Shown: positions 1 to 6,384, counted from the first letter of the stretch. The stretch is DNA of 6,384 bases from Prevotellaceae bacterium (GCA_031262265.1 JAISIB010000073.1:1-6384), one strand, 5' to 3'. Notes: generated by a model not told the origin, from the sequence alone. Made by a program: numbers and translations.

Positions 1-1727
1 GTACGGCCAAAGCCTTGGGCGAGCCGTTTGAAGTGTGCTGCGAACTGAAATACGACGGTACGTCCATCTCATTACTCTATGAGCATGGGCGATTGGTGCA
101 GGCGGTAACACGCGGTGACGGCAGTATGGGGGACGATGTGACGGCCAATGTTCGCACGATACGCACCATTCCGTTGATTTTGCCACCCGATGGGGATTAC
201 CCCGAAGTATTTGAGATGCGCGGCGAAGTATTGATGCCTTGGGACGTATTTGAAAAACTGAACGTGGAGCGTGAGGCGCGCGAAGAACCTCTGTTCGCCA
301 ATCCCCGAAATGCGGCCTCCGGAACACTAAAACAGCAGGATCCGTCCATTGTTGCCCATCGCCGGTTGGACGCGTACCTTTATTATATATTAGGAGAGCA
401 GCTGCCTACCGACGGGCACTTCGAGAATTTGCAATGCGCGGCTTCTTGGGGATTTAAGATTGCGTTGCAGACGATGCGCAAATGCCGAACGCCGGAGGAG
501 ATATTCGCTTATATTCGCTATTGGGATACGGAGCGTAAGAACTTACCCATAGCGACCGACGGAATCGTGTTGAAAGTGAACAATCTAACGCAACAAGCAG
601 ACTTAGGACTAACGGCAAAGTCACCCAGATGGGCGATTGCGTTCAAATTTCAGGCAGAACGGGCACAGACGCGCCTGAATGCCGTCTCCTACCAAGTGGG
701 ACGCACCGGCATCGTTACGCCGGTGGCAGAATTGGAGCCTGTACAGTTGTCGGGAACCATGGTAAAACGAGCCTCCTTGCACAATGCGGATATTATTGAG
801 AGCCTTGATCTACATATCGGGGATGATGTGTTCGTAGAAAAAGGCGGGGAGATCATTCCGAAGATTACGGGCGTAGCTACCCATAGCTTCTTGATAGGAG
901 ACAAGGTGAAATTTATCAATCGCTGTCCGGCTTGCGGCAGTCTCTTGGTACGCTATGAAGGCGAAGCCGGACATTATTGTCCGAACGAGACCGCTTGTCC
1001 GCCGCAAATCAAAGGGAAAATAGAGCACTTCATCAGTCGCAAAGCGATGAACATAGACGGTTTAGGCCCCGAAACGGTAGATTTCTTTTATGAACGCGGA
1101 TTGATAGCCAACGTAGCCGATTTATACGCATTGAACGAGAATAAAATACTTCATCTGCCCGGTTTTCGCGAGAAGTCGGCGGCAAACATTCTCCGAAGCA
1201 TCGCCAAAAGCCGAGAGATACCTTACGAACGCGTTATTTTCGCTTTGGGGATTCGATTTGTGGGTGAGACGGTAGCCAAACGTTTGGCCAAATCGTTTGC
1301 GACAATGGACGAACTCATGACGGCCGACGTTGAACGACTGATACAAACGGATGATATCGGATTAAAGATCGCACAAAGTATCGTTACCTACTTCGCTAAT
1401 CCGACGAATCGCCGACTCATAGAATCATTACGTCAATGCGGGTTGCAATATGCGCGTTTGATAGACGAACAAGCGGGAATGTTATCCGAAAAACTTACGG
1501 GCTTATCCATCGTTATAAGCGGGATATTTTCCCGCCATACGCGCGACGAATACAAGGATATGATAGAACGTAACGGAGGTAAGAACGCAGGTAGCATTTC
1601 CAAGAAGACGAGTTTTATTCTGGCCGGCGAAAACATGGGACCCTCGAAGTTGGAGAAAGCACGACAGTTGGGTATAGAAATCATCGACGAAGATACCTTT
1701 CTGTCGCGTTATGCCCTTGATAACTGA
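1..1727 (+). CDS. ligA: NAD+-dependent DNA ligase LigA, 5'-truncated by the window edge
   Basis: The enzyme seals nicks in duplex DNA during replication and repair, using NAD+ to adenylate an active-site lysine. The frame is open to the left edge (first full codon at base 3), leaving about 574 residues against roughly 665 for the family, so the N-terminal Ia domain is missing only because of the window. Numbering from the TTG at base 15: the nucleotidyltransferase KYDG has its AMP-accepting lysine at 12; RGDG is at 33-36, MRGEV at 68-72, DGIVLKV at 182-188, and the motif V lysine at 211. The OB fold follows at about 225-290. Four zinc-finger cysteines lie at 304, 307, 322 and 328, then helix-hairpin-helix repeats at about 335-470 and a C-terminal BRCT domain at about 492-570. 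All expected catalytic motifs after the truncation are intact. The TTG at 15 is not the real start. The plus-strand neighbour dapA has its own promoter. Confidence 0.97.
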   Translation, partial: TAKALGEPFEVCCELKYDGTSISLLYEHGRLVQAVTRGDGSMGDDVTANVRTIRTIPLILPPDGDYPEVFEMRGEVLMPWDVFEKLNVEREAREEPLFANPRNAASGTLKQQDPSIVAHRRLDAYLYYILGEQLPTDGHFENLQCAASWGFKIALQTMRKCRTPEEIFAYIRYWDTERKNLPIATDGIVLKVNNLTQQADLGLTAKSPRWAIAFKFQAERAQTRLNAVSYQVGRTGIVTPVAELEPVQLSGTMVKRASLHNADIIESLDLHIGDDVFVEKGGEIIPKITGVATHSFLIGDKVKFINRCPACGSLLVRYEGEAGHYCPNETACPPQIKGKIEHFISRKAMNIDGLGPETVDFFYERGLIANVADLYALNENKILHLPGFREKSAANILRSIAKSREIPYERVIFALGIRFVGETVAKRLAKSFATMDELMTADVERLIQTDDIGLKIAQSIVTYFANPTNRRLIESLRQCGLQYARLIDEQAGMLSEKLTGLSIVISGIFSRHTRDEYKDMIERNGGKNAGSISKKTSFILAGENMGPSKLEKARQLGIEIIDEDTFLSRYALDN

Positions 1728-1746
1728 AAGAAATGTACTACTTTTG
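1717..1746 (+). promoter_or_regulatory. Bacteroidota-type promoter for dapA
   Basis: TTG at 1717-1719 (the -33 box) is followed after 19 bases by TACTTTTG at 1739-1746, a full match to the Bacteroidota -7 consensus TAnnTTTG. The -33 box lies inside the last codons of ligA. Transcription would start near 1751-1755, giving a leader of about 25 bases. No hairpin terminator is visible between ligA and dapA, so read-through from ligA may also reach dapA. The match is by eye; the start site is inferred. Confidence 0.7.
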
Positions 1747-1778
1747 TGCCCGATGCTAACCGAACGAATTAACATCCG

Positions 1779-2675
1779 ATGCTACATACAACGAGATTGA
1801 AAGGAATGGGCGTGGCACTAATCACGCCTTTCAAAGAAGATGAGCACGTCGATTACGAGGCTCTTATGCGCCTGACGGACTATCTGATACAGAATAATGC
1901 AGATTTTTTATGCGTATTAGGTACTACTGCCGAAACGCCTACGTTGACCGAAGATGAGAAGCGGCAAATAAAGGAGCAGGTAGTAGCTCGTGCAGCCGGC
2001 CGCGTACCTATTTTACTGGGAGTGGGCGGTAACAATACGCGCGCCGTAGTAGAGCAGTTGAAGAACGGTGACTTTACGGACGTAGATGCGATCTTATCTG
2101 TCGTTCCCTATTACAATAAACCCTCGCAAGAAGGCATGTATCGCCATTATGCCGCCATAGCCGAAGCAAGTCCGCGTCCGATCGTACTATATAACGTGCC
2201 CGGACGAACAGGTGTGAACATGACGGCGGAAACCACGTTGCGTATCGCACGCGACTTCCCGAATGTGATTGCCGTGAAAGAAGCTTCCGGCAATATCACG
2301 CAGATTGATGACATCGTGAAGAACAAACCGGAGAATTTCGACGTATTTTCCGGAGACGACGGATTTGCATTTCCGCTTATCACACTGGGTGCCATCGGCG
2401 TGATCTCAGTAATAGGAAACGCTTTCCCCCGCGAATTTAGCCGAATGACGCGCTTAGCATTACAAGGTGACTATGCCGCTGCGCTAACAATACACCATAG
2501 TTTCACGGAACTGTTCAATCTTTTATTCGTAGACGGCAATCCGGCCGGCGTGAAGTCTATGCTCAACGCCATGGGGATGATACAGAATGTTCTCCGGCTT
2601 CCGTTGGTTCCTACGCGCATTACTACTTTCGAGGCCATCCGCAGAATATTGACGGATTTGGGTATAAAATGCTAA
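1779..2675 (+). CDS. dapA: 4-hydroxy-tetrahydrodipicolinate synthase (DapA)
   Basis: DapA condenses pyruvate with aspartate semialdehyde in the first committed step of the diaminopimelate and lysine pathway, supplying cell-wall cross-links and lysine; it is cytoplasmic and usually a tetramer. The 298-residue product is a full-length class I aldolase TIM barrel. Visible residues: GTT at 48-50 (pyruvate-side threonines), PYYNKPSQEG at 110-119 with the tyrosine pair 111-112, LYNVPGRTG at 137-145 with catalytic Tyr138 and Arg143, and the Schiff-base Lys167 in VKEASGN. The GDDG segment near 192 and the NPAGVK segment near the C-terminus also fit DapA better than N-acetylneuraminate lyase or related aldolases. 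The start is the ATG at 1779; an ATG at 1806 is possible but would remove the start of the first beta strand. No Shine-Dalgarno is seen, as is usual in this phylum. Residues matching the E. coli lysine-inhibition site differ (see findings). Confidence 0.95.
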   Translation: MLHTTRLKGMGVALITPFKEDEHVDYEALMRLTDYLIQNNADFLCVLGTTAETPTLTEDEKRQIKEQVVARAAGRVPILLGVGGNNTRAVVEQLKNGDFTDVDAILSVVPYYNKPSQEGMYRHYAAIAEASPRPIVLYNVPGRTGVNMTAETTLRIARDFPNVIAVKEASGNITQIDDIVKNKPENFDVFSGDDGFAFPLITLGAIGVISVIGNAFPREFSRMTRLALQGDYAAALTIHHSFTELFNLLFVDGNPAGVKSMLNAMGMIQNVLRLPLVPTRITTFEAIRRILTDLGIKC

Positions 2676-2690
2676 AAAAACGCCTGCTCG

Positions 2691-2722
2691 TTGACGGAAT
2701 TCAGAAAAAAAGCATACCTTTG
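2691..2722 (+). promoter_or_regulatory. Bacteroidota-type promoter for the tRNA-Arg pair
   Basis: TTG at 2691-2693 is followed after 21 bases by TACCTTTG at 2715-2722, an exact TAnnTTTG match. It begins 15 bases after the dapA stop and ends 17 bases before the first tRNA, so the transcript would start near 2728 with a very short 5' leader. No hairpin separates dapA from it, so dapA read-through could also feed the tRNAs. Confidence 0.75.
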
Positions 2723-2739
2723 CACCCGTTAAAGAAAAA

Positions 2740-2813
2740 GGCTCCGTGGCTCAACTGAATAGAGCATCTGACTACGGATCAGAAGGTTACAGGTTTGAAT
2801 CCTGTCGGAGTCA
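2740..2813 (+). tRNA. tRNA-Arg (anticodon ACG), copy 1
   Basis: A complete 74-base cloverleaf can be folded by hand. The acceptor stem is GGCTCCG (2740-2746) with CGGAGTC (2806-2812), containing one G-U at the second pair. The D stem is GCTC/GAGC. The anticodon stem is TCTGA/TCAGA around loop CTACGGA, with ACG at 2774-2776. The T stem is ACAGG/CCTGT around TTTGAAT. The discriminator base is A2813. ACG, with A34 normally edited to inosine, reads CGU, CGC and CGA arginine codons. The 3' CCA is not encoded. The D loop is AACTGAATA, so position 19 is A where G is usual, and the T loop has T at position 56 where C is usual. Copy 2 follows after 10 bases, so both are probably cut from one precursor. 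Confidence 0.96.
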
Positions 2814-2823
2814 CTACAAAAAA

Positions 2824-2897
2824 GGTCGCGTAGCTTAACTGAATAGAGCCCCTGACTACGGATCAGGAGGTTACAGGTTTGAATCCTGTCGCGATCA
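2824..2897 (+). tRNA. tRNA-Arg (anticodon ACG), copy 2
   Basis: This second 74-base cloverleaf lies exactly 84 bases downstream of copy 1. The acceptor stem is GGTCGCG (2824-2830) with CGCGATC (2890-2896). The D stem is GCTT/GAGC with a terminal T-G wobble. The anticodon stem is CCTGA/TCAGG around CTACGGA, with ACG at 2858-2860. The T arm is identical to copy 1, and the discriminator is A2897. CCA is not encoded. It differs from copy 1 at 11 of 74 positions, eight of them forming compensated pairs in the acceptor and anticodon stems. Position 26 is C where a purine is usual. The fold is sound enough to expect a functional tRNA, but the wobble and C26 make it look the less canonical of the two. 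Confidence 0.94.
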
Positions 2898-2905
2898 CTT
2901 AGAAA

Positions 2906-2939
2906 AAGCTCCCCGCTCGGTATTCCAAGCGGGGAGTTT
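2906..2939. terminator. Bidirectional intrinsic terminator between convergent units
   Basis: CTCCCCGCT (2909-2917) pairs perfectly with AGCGGGGAG (2928-2936). On the plus strand it follows the second tRNA and is trailed by TTTCTCT. On the minus strand it begins 5 bases after the histidine kinase stop and is trailed by CTTTTTCT. Inside the 9-bp stem, GG/CC (2919-2920 with 2925-2926) can pair around a 4-base loop. The position between them is a C-A mismatch in plus-strand RNA but a G-U pair in minus-strand RNA, so the minus-strand hairpin is a continuous 12-bp stem with the better U tract. Confidence 0.88.
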
Positions 2940-2941
2940 CT

Positions 2942-5656
2942 CTATGCTTCCACATCAATGCTATACGGCAGCGTGAACCAGAACGTAGAGCCTTTGCCCT
3001 CTTCGGATTCAATACCGATGGCACCGCCGAGTTTATGAATGATTCGTTTGCAAATGGCAAGCCCGACTCCGACTCCCTGCTCAAACTCATCTATCTTGGA
3101 GAAGTGATCAAAAATATGCGCCTGCTGTTCTTCGGGCACTCCGCTACCTGTATCCGAAACGTAGACGTAGACATGTTTTTCCGTCTTGCGGTAGCCGATA
3201 TGTATTTCGCCTTCGTGGGTGAATTTGATAGCGTTGCTGAGTAAATTGGCTAATACGTCGCGCAATCTTTTGCTGTCCGAAAAGATGAAACATTCCTCTT
3301 TTGAGGAATCCAGAAACATCGTTATCGGCTTTTTCGTTTCCTTCAATTGCTTCTCGAAGCGGTAGTACATGCTTTCCAAGAGCGTTCCGACATAGAACCC
3401 GTCAAATTCAAACGTCATTTTCTCGGATTCTATATCCGAAAGGTTAATCATATTCTCAATCTGCTTGAGCAATAGCTGATTGTTGTGTTCTATGAGACTC
3501 ATATACTCTTGTTTGTCACCGGCATCCTCAGATTCCATCAGCATACTTGAGAATCCGACAATGGCATTGAGCGGCGTTCGTATTTCATGGCTGATACTGG
3601 CGATGAACGCACTCTTCATGCGGTTAGATTCCTCCGCTTGTGATTTCGCCAACCTTAATTCCATTTCATTCTTCTTTTTCGCCGTAATATCCAAGTACGA
3701 ACCGACTAATTGCATCGGTTTTCCTTCTTCGTTTCGTGTCGTTACTATTCCGCGCGTCTCTACCCAGCGATATTCCTTATCGGAGAAAAAAGGACTAAGA
3801 AAGCGATATTCTTGCTTAATGTTATTGTCCGTTTTATTTCTATCCTCGATAAGAGCCATTAGCAAGCTCGCGGCTTTCTCTCGATCCTCTGCCCAAACGC
3901 GTTCAAGGTATTCTTCTTTCGTCATCTGCAACCTTTGCTTTTCGAGCACCAAGTGTTTTTGATTGAGCGGGTCGAGCATAAACGTAAATAGGCCGGCAGT
4001 GCAATCATAATGCATAGGAATAATCTGCGAGACTTCCAATGTGATACCCAACTGACGGTTTAGAAATTGCATCTCCGTTTGTGCTTTACGAAGCTCCGTT
4101 ACGTCGGAAGCGAAACAATCCCAAATATCTTGTACGTTCGTAGGAACCATACGCATTAAGAGGTAGATTTGCTTATTAGGTACATAGTATTCAAATGTAA
4201 CGGGCTTTCCGTAACGTAATTCGACGGAGAACGCAGACAATGAACGGTCGCAATCATCCAGAATGCCTTTGGGCATTTCTTTTTTGTTCTTGTTGGTAAT
4301 GCGTTCCGCTACGTCAAAGAAATTCTCAAAGTGCGGGTTCGGATCTAAGAATGTGTAATCCGTAATGACTCCCGACTTATTGATATAAAGTTTCATCTTC
4401 ACGTAGCCGACCGGCATTTCGCCAATCAATTCCTTGTATTTCTTAAAGGTATCTACTTGCTCCTGTCGCACGTGCTTCTCTTTACGTAAAGACCGCCTTT
4501 GCAAAATAATAAGCGTAATGATGATTAATGCAGATGCGATGAAAGCAATTTCTACGCCATGCAGGTACCAAAACGAAGGTGGTTGGTCTATCAATTCCGT
4601 GCCTTCGGGGAGTGCACTCAGTCGGATGTTGGCAGACGTTAAAACGGGATAGCTTACATGAAAGCGAATGTCCCCGCCCATTTGCCATTCTATGGCAGAA
4701 GCACGCTTATCGTCCAGAATTTCTTTCAGTGTCTTCACGACCGTTTGCCCAAGCGCGACGTTACGTCCGAAATAGCCGCCGGCCGTAAACCGGTCGTCAA
4801 GTCCAACGTCTTCGAGCGTATAAAGAGGAGTGGAGGTAATCGTTGAAATTACTTTGTAAGCACTGGAAGTAAGATTGCGCTGCTGATCATTATTGCTTTG
4901 CGACCATGAATAATAAAGGAATCCCGCTTCCTCCCCTTGCAGGCGAATGGTATCCATCAGTTGCTCCATAGTCATATCGCCTTCATTCAAACAATAAAGG
5001 CGTAGCTCCGGAAAATAAAGTTCGGCGGCAAGCTTGACATTCTCGCGCACTTGCACACTTTCGTAGCGTTTGTCGGAGATAAAATACAACTCGGTCATAC
5101 GCGTAATCGTCAGTTTCATCAGATCAATGGTTTCTCTGATAAAGACCGGATGCCGAATCAGCGTAATATTAAAACCTTCTACCGAACGAACCATTGGAAT
5201 GCGCTCCGCATTTGTCAATGGTCTGCGCTGTAAGTAAGTGGGAATATCCGTCGCATAGTCGCTGATGGTAATAAGTATGATAGGCACATCTTGCCACATG
5301 CGCGCAAAGAAATCACGCAGACAAATCCACGTCGGAGTACCTATAATAATAATTGCCTTAGGAGTATTTTTGTTGTATCGCGTATATAATTGGTTGGCAC
5401 GCTCCTCTATATCAGCCGGCGTGCGAATCAGAAACGAATTCAGATTCTCAATGGACAGATGATACTGGCTGCGATAAAATTCATTCGTGAATGCGTTTTG
5501 TAGCGCATTCACGATATCGGTCGGAAACGCGACGCTTTCCACATACGAATTTATCACCAACACAGTATTTGGCTGTGCTGTCTCTTGTGCCGTGCAAAGA
5601 TGTATACAAAGGTATAAAGCTAACAGACCAATTATATGACGTTTGCGTCTCCTCAT
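2942..5656 (-). CDS. Membrane sensor histidine kinase with periplasmic substrate-binding-like domain and two PAS regions
   Basis: Predicted inner-membrane two-component sensor, 904 residues from the ATG at 5656. Residues 1-23 look like a signal peptide: MRRRKRH, a hydrophobic run, then CTA before Gln24. Residues about 28-340 resemble the ABC substrate-binding-like family (PF04392-type), with NSYVES near the start and an IIIIGTPTW strand-loop near 102-109. A membrane helix follows at about 367-386. Two PAS-like regions lie at about 402-525 and 536-662; the second ends in a clear PAC-type segment (YRWVETRG to GSYLDIT). The HisKA H-box SHEIRTP has phospho-acceptor His690. HATPase motifs are the N-box (LLSNAIKF, Asn808), G1 (DTGSG, Asp835) and G2 (GVGVGL, 861-866). 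No receiver or output domain follows, so it must signal to a separate regulator, not seen here. The ligand is unknown. It lies 21 bases after the upstream kinase gene, probably in one operon, and ends at the terminator. A TTG at 5668 is an alternative start. Confidence 0.9.
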   Translation of the reverse strand: MRRRKRHIIGLLALYLCIHLCTAQETAQPNTVLVINSYVESVAFPTDIVNALQNAFTNEFYRSQYHLSIENLNSFLIRTPADIEERANQLYTRYNKNTPKAIIIIGTPTWICLRDFFARMWQDVPIILITISDYATDIPTYLQRRPLTNAERIPMVRSVEGFNITLIRHPVFIRETIDLMKLTITRMTELYFISDKRYESVQVRENVKLAAELYFPELRLYCLNEGDMTMEQLMDTIRLQGEEAGFLYYSWSQSNNDQQRNLTSSAYKVISTITSTPLYTLEDVGLDDRFTAGGYFGRNVALGQTVVKTLKEILDDKRASAIEWQMGGDIRFHVSYPVLTSANIRLSALPEGTELIDQPPSFWYLHGVEIAFIASALIIITLIILQRRSLRKEKHVRQEQVDTFKKYKELIGEMPVGYVKMKLYINKSGVITDYTFLDPNPHFENFFDVAERITNKNKKEMPKGILDDCDRSLSAFSVELRYGKPVTFEYYVPNKQIYLLMRMVPTNVQDIWDCFASDVTELRKAQTEMQFLNRQLGITLEVSQIIPMHYDCTAGLFTFMLDPLNQKHLVLEKQRLQMTKEEYLERVWAEDREKAASLLMALIEDRNKTDNNIKQEYRFLSPFFSDKEYRWVETRGIVTTRNEEGKPMQLVGSYLDITAKKKNEMELRLAKSQAEESNRMKSAFIASISHEIRTPLNAIVGFSSMLMESEDAGDKQEYMSLIEHNNQLLLKQIENMINLSDIESEKMTFEFDGFYVGTLLESMYYRFEKQLKETKKPITMFLDSSKEECFIFSDSKRLRDVLANLLSNAIKFTHEGEIHIGYRKTEKHVYVYVSDTGSGVPEEQQAHIFDHFSKIDEFEQGVGVGLAICKRIIHKLGGAIGIESEEGKGSTFWFTLPYSIDVEA

Positions 5657-5671
5657 GCCGGATGGCAATTA

Positions 5672-5675
5672 TCCT
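5672..5675 (-). promoter_or_regulatory. Possible Shine-Dalgarno-like AGGA upstream of the kinase gene
   Basis: Read on the minus strand, AGGA lies 4 bases before the TTG at 5668 and 16 bases before the ATG at 5656. Its spacing would suit the TTG, not the ATG. I still prefer the ATG, because it directly starts a basic signal-peptide n-region and because genes in this phylum rarely depend on Shine-Dalgarno pairing. The choice changes only four residues. Confidence 0.25.
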
Positions 5676-5677
5676 GT

Positions 5678-6384
5678 CTATTTTTTCAACGGCAGGGAGA
5701 ACCAGAATGTAGAGCCTTCGCCAACTTTCGAGTTGAAGCCCAGTTGTCCGTCGTTCTTCTGAATAAAGTCTTTGCAAAGCAATAGTCCCAATCCGGAACC
5801 TTCTTCGTTGTTCGTGCCGAACGTACTGAAATGCGTATCGGTATGGAGGAGCTTTTTCTGTCCTTCTTCGTCAATACCGCAACCGTGGTCTTGCACACTA
5901 ACAGTAACCGTGTCGCCCAAATCTTCTACTTTGACGAGAATATCCTGTCCGTCGTTACTGAATTTAATAGCGTTGCTCAGTAAATTGCGCACAACGGTCT
6001 TGATCATATCTATATCGGCGTAGATCGTCAGCTTGTCCGGTGATTCGAGCGTAATCTTTATGTGTTTCAGACCGGCCACCATGGTGAAGATTTCAATCAC
6101 GCCTGCCACAATTTCGACAAGATTGGCGTCTTGTTGCACTACTTTGAGCTTACCGATTTGGCTCTTTGTCCATTTCAGCAGGTTATCAAGCAAGGCAAAC
6201 ACGTCTTCGGTCGTCTGATTGGCCATAGTTAGCAGATCATACATCTCATCGCCGATAGTAACACTCGGAAGATTGAGTATGAGCATGTTCAATACCATCT
6301 TAATGGAACCCATCGGCGAACGCAAATCGTGTGCGATAACGCTATATAACTTATCCCGTCCCATAATGGTGCGTCGTAGTTCTT
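5678..6384 (-). CDS. Sensor histidine kinase, 5' end beyond the right window edge
   Basis: This is the C-terminal part of a two-component kinase; the frame runs open to the right edge, reading ELRRTI before the methionine at 6364, so that ATG is internal. Numbering from it: the H-box AHDLRSP has phospho-acceptor His12, a HDLR-type variant common in Bacteroidota kinases. The dimerisation helices run to about 70. The HATPase domain has the N-box LLSNAIKF (Asn131), G1 QDHGCG (Asp159), an F-box-like stretch around HFSTFGTN (178-185), and G2 GSGLGL (189-194). It ends with GSTFWFSLPLKK, with no receiver domain after it. The sensor part is not visible, so its stimulus and membrane topology are unknown. 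It is upstream of the 904-residue kinase in the same orientation, with a 21-base gap and no terminator between them. The two kinase cores are clearly different sequences (HDLRSP against HEIRTP), so this is not a recent duplication. Confidence 0.92.
   Translation of the reverse strand, partial: ELRRTIMGRDKLYSVIAHDLRSPMGSIKMVLNMLILNLPSVTIGDEMYDLLTMANQTTEDVFALLDNLLKWTKSQIGKLKVVQQDANLVEIVAGVIEIFTMVAGLKHIKITLESPDKLTIYADIDMIKTVVRNLLSNAIKFSNDGQDILVKVEDLGDTVTVSVQDHGCGIDEEGQKKLLHTDTHFSTFGTNNEEGSGLGLLLCKDFIQKNDGQLGFNSKVGEGSTFWFSLPLKK

Noticed and set aside
689..1775. Several minus-strand open frames of 70-90 residues opposite ligA.
   Set aside because: They are shadows of the strongly supported LigA reading frame and show no family features.
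2784..2891. A 24-base direct repeat (2784-2807 and 2868-2891), which could be taken for attachment sites of an integrated element.
   Set aside because: Both copies are the identical variable-loop and T-arm portions of two tandem tRNA-Arg genes. No integrase or foreign cargo lies between or beside them.
2942..3000. Whether the complete kinase is a hybrid two-component system with fused receiver and AraC output, common in this phylum.
   Set aside because: The frame stops a few residues after the HATPase FWFTLP motif and runs directly into the terminator, so no receiver or DNA-binding domain exists.
3480..3962. Open frame of about 160 residues on the plus strand.
   Set aside because: It lies wholly antisense to the PAS2 and HisKA region of the histidine kinase, whose minus-strand reading has clear conserved motifs; it is low-complexity Ser/Phe-rich and has no recognisable motif.
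5588..5656. Possible lipoprotein signal at the N-terminus of the complete kinase (Cys residues in LCIHLC).
   Set aside because: The residues before the cysteine (IHLC) do not fit the lipobox, and the protein has a downstream membrane helix; a normal signal peptide cleaved after CTA fits better.
1..6384. Search for an undescribed system such as a defence island, retron, toxin-antitoxin pair or mobile element.
   Set aside because: All coding space is taken by ligA, dapA and two histidine kinases, and the remaining gaps hold promoters, tRNAs and a terminator. I see no inverted-repeat ends, transposase, reverse transcriptase or spaced repeat array.

Overview
This looks like a chromosomal segment from a member of the Bacteroidota, probably the order Bacteroidales. 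Four things point there. Both intergenic start regions carry a TTG box 19-21 bases upstream of a TAnnTTTG box, which is the Bacteroidota primary-sigma promoter and not the -35/-10 type. The genes lack convincing Shine-Dalgarno sequences. The LigA and DapA sequences read as Bacteroidota-like. A periplasmic substrate-binding-like sensor is fused to a PAS histidine kinase. The genus cannot be settled by eye.

Left half, plus strand: the window opens inside ligA (NAD+-dependent DNA ligase). Its N-terminal roughly 90-100 residues lie outside, but the catalytic KxDG lysine and everything after it are present. After 51 bases with a recognisable promoter comes dapA (4-hydroxy-tetrahydrodipicolinate synthase), complete. 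A second Bacteroidota-type promoter follows directly and drives two tandem tRNA-Arg genes, both with anticodon ACG. A hairpin terminator then closes this half. It lies between convergent transcription units and appears to serve both.

Right half, minus strand: two sensor histidine kinase genes are read right to left. The upstream one is cut by the right edge of the window and keeps its HisKA and HATPase regions. The downstream one is complete: signal peptide, periplasmic substrate-binding-like domain, one membrane helix, two PAS regions, then HisKA and HATPase. Only 21 bases separate them, so they are probably co-transcribed. No response regulator or receiver domain is in the window.

Most of this is ordinary core-genome content, and I see no mobile element, CRISPR array or defence system. 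The points worth a second look are subtle. The two tRNA-Arg copies differ mostly by compensatory stem changes. Both replace the elbow pair G19-C56 with A19-U56. DapA lacks the residues that form the E. coli lysine feedback site. Two histidine kinases sit in tandem with no visible partner regulator. No gene-free stretch exceeds 300 bases; the longest, between dapA and the kinase genes, holds the tRNA promoter, the two tRNAs and the terminator.
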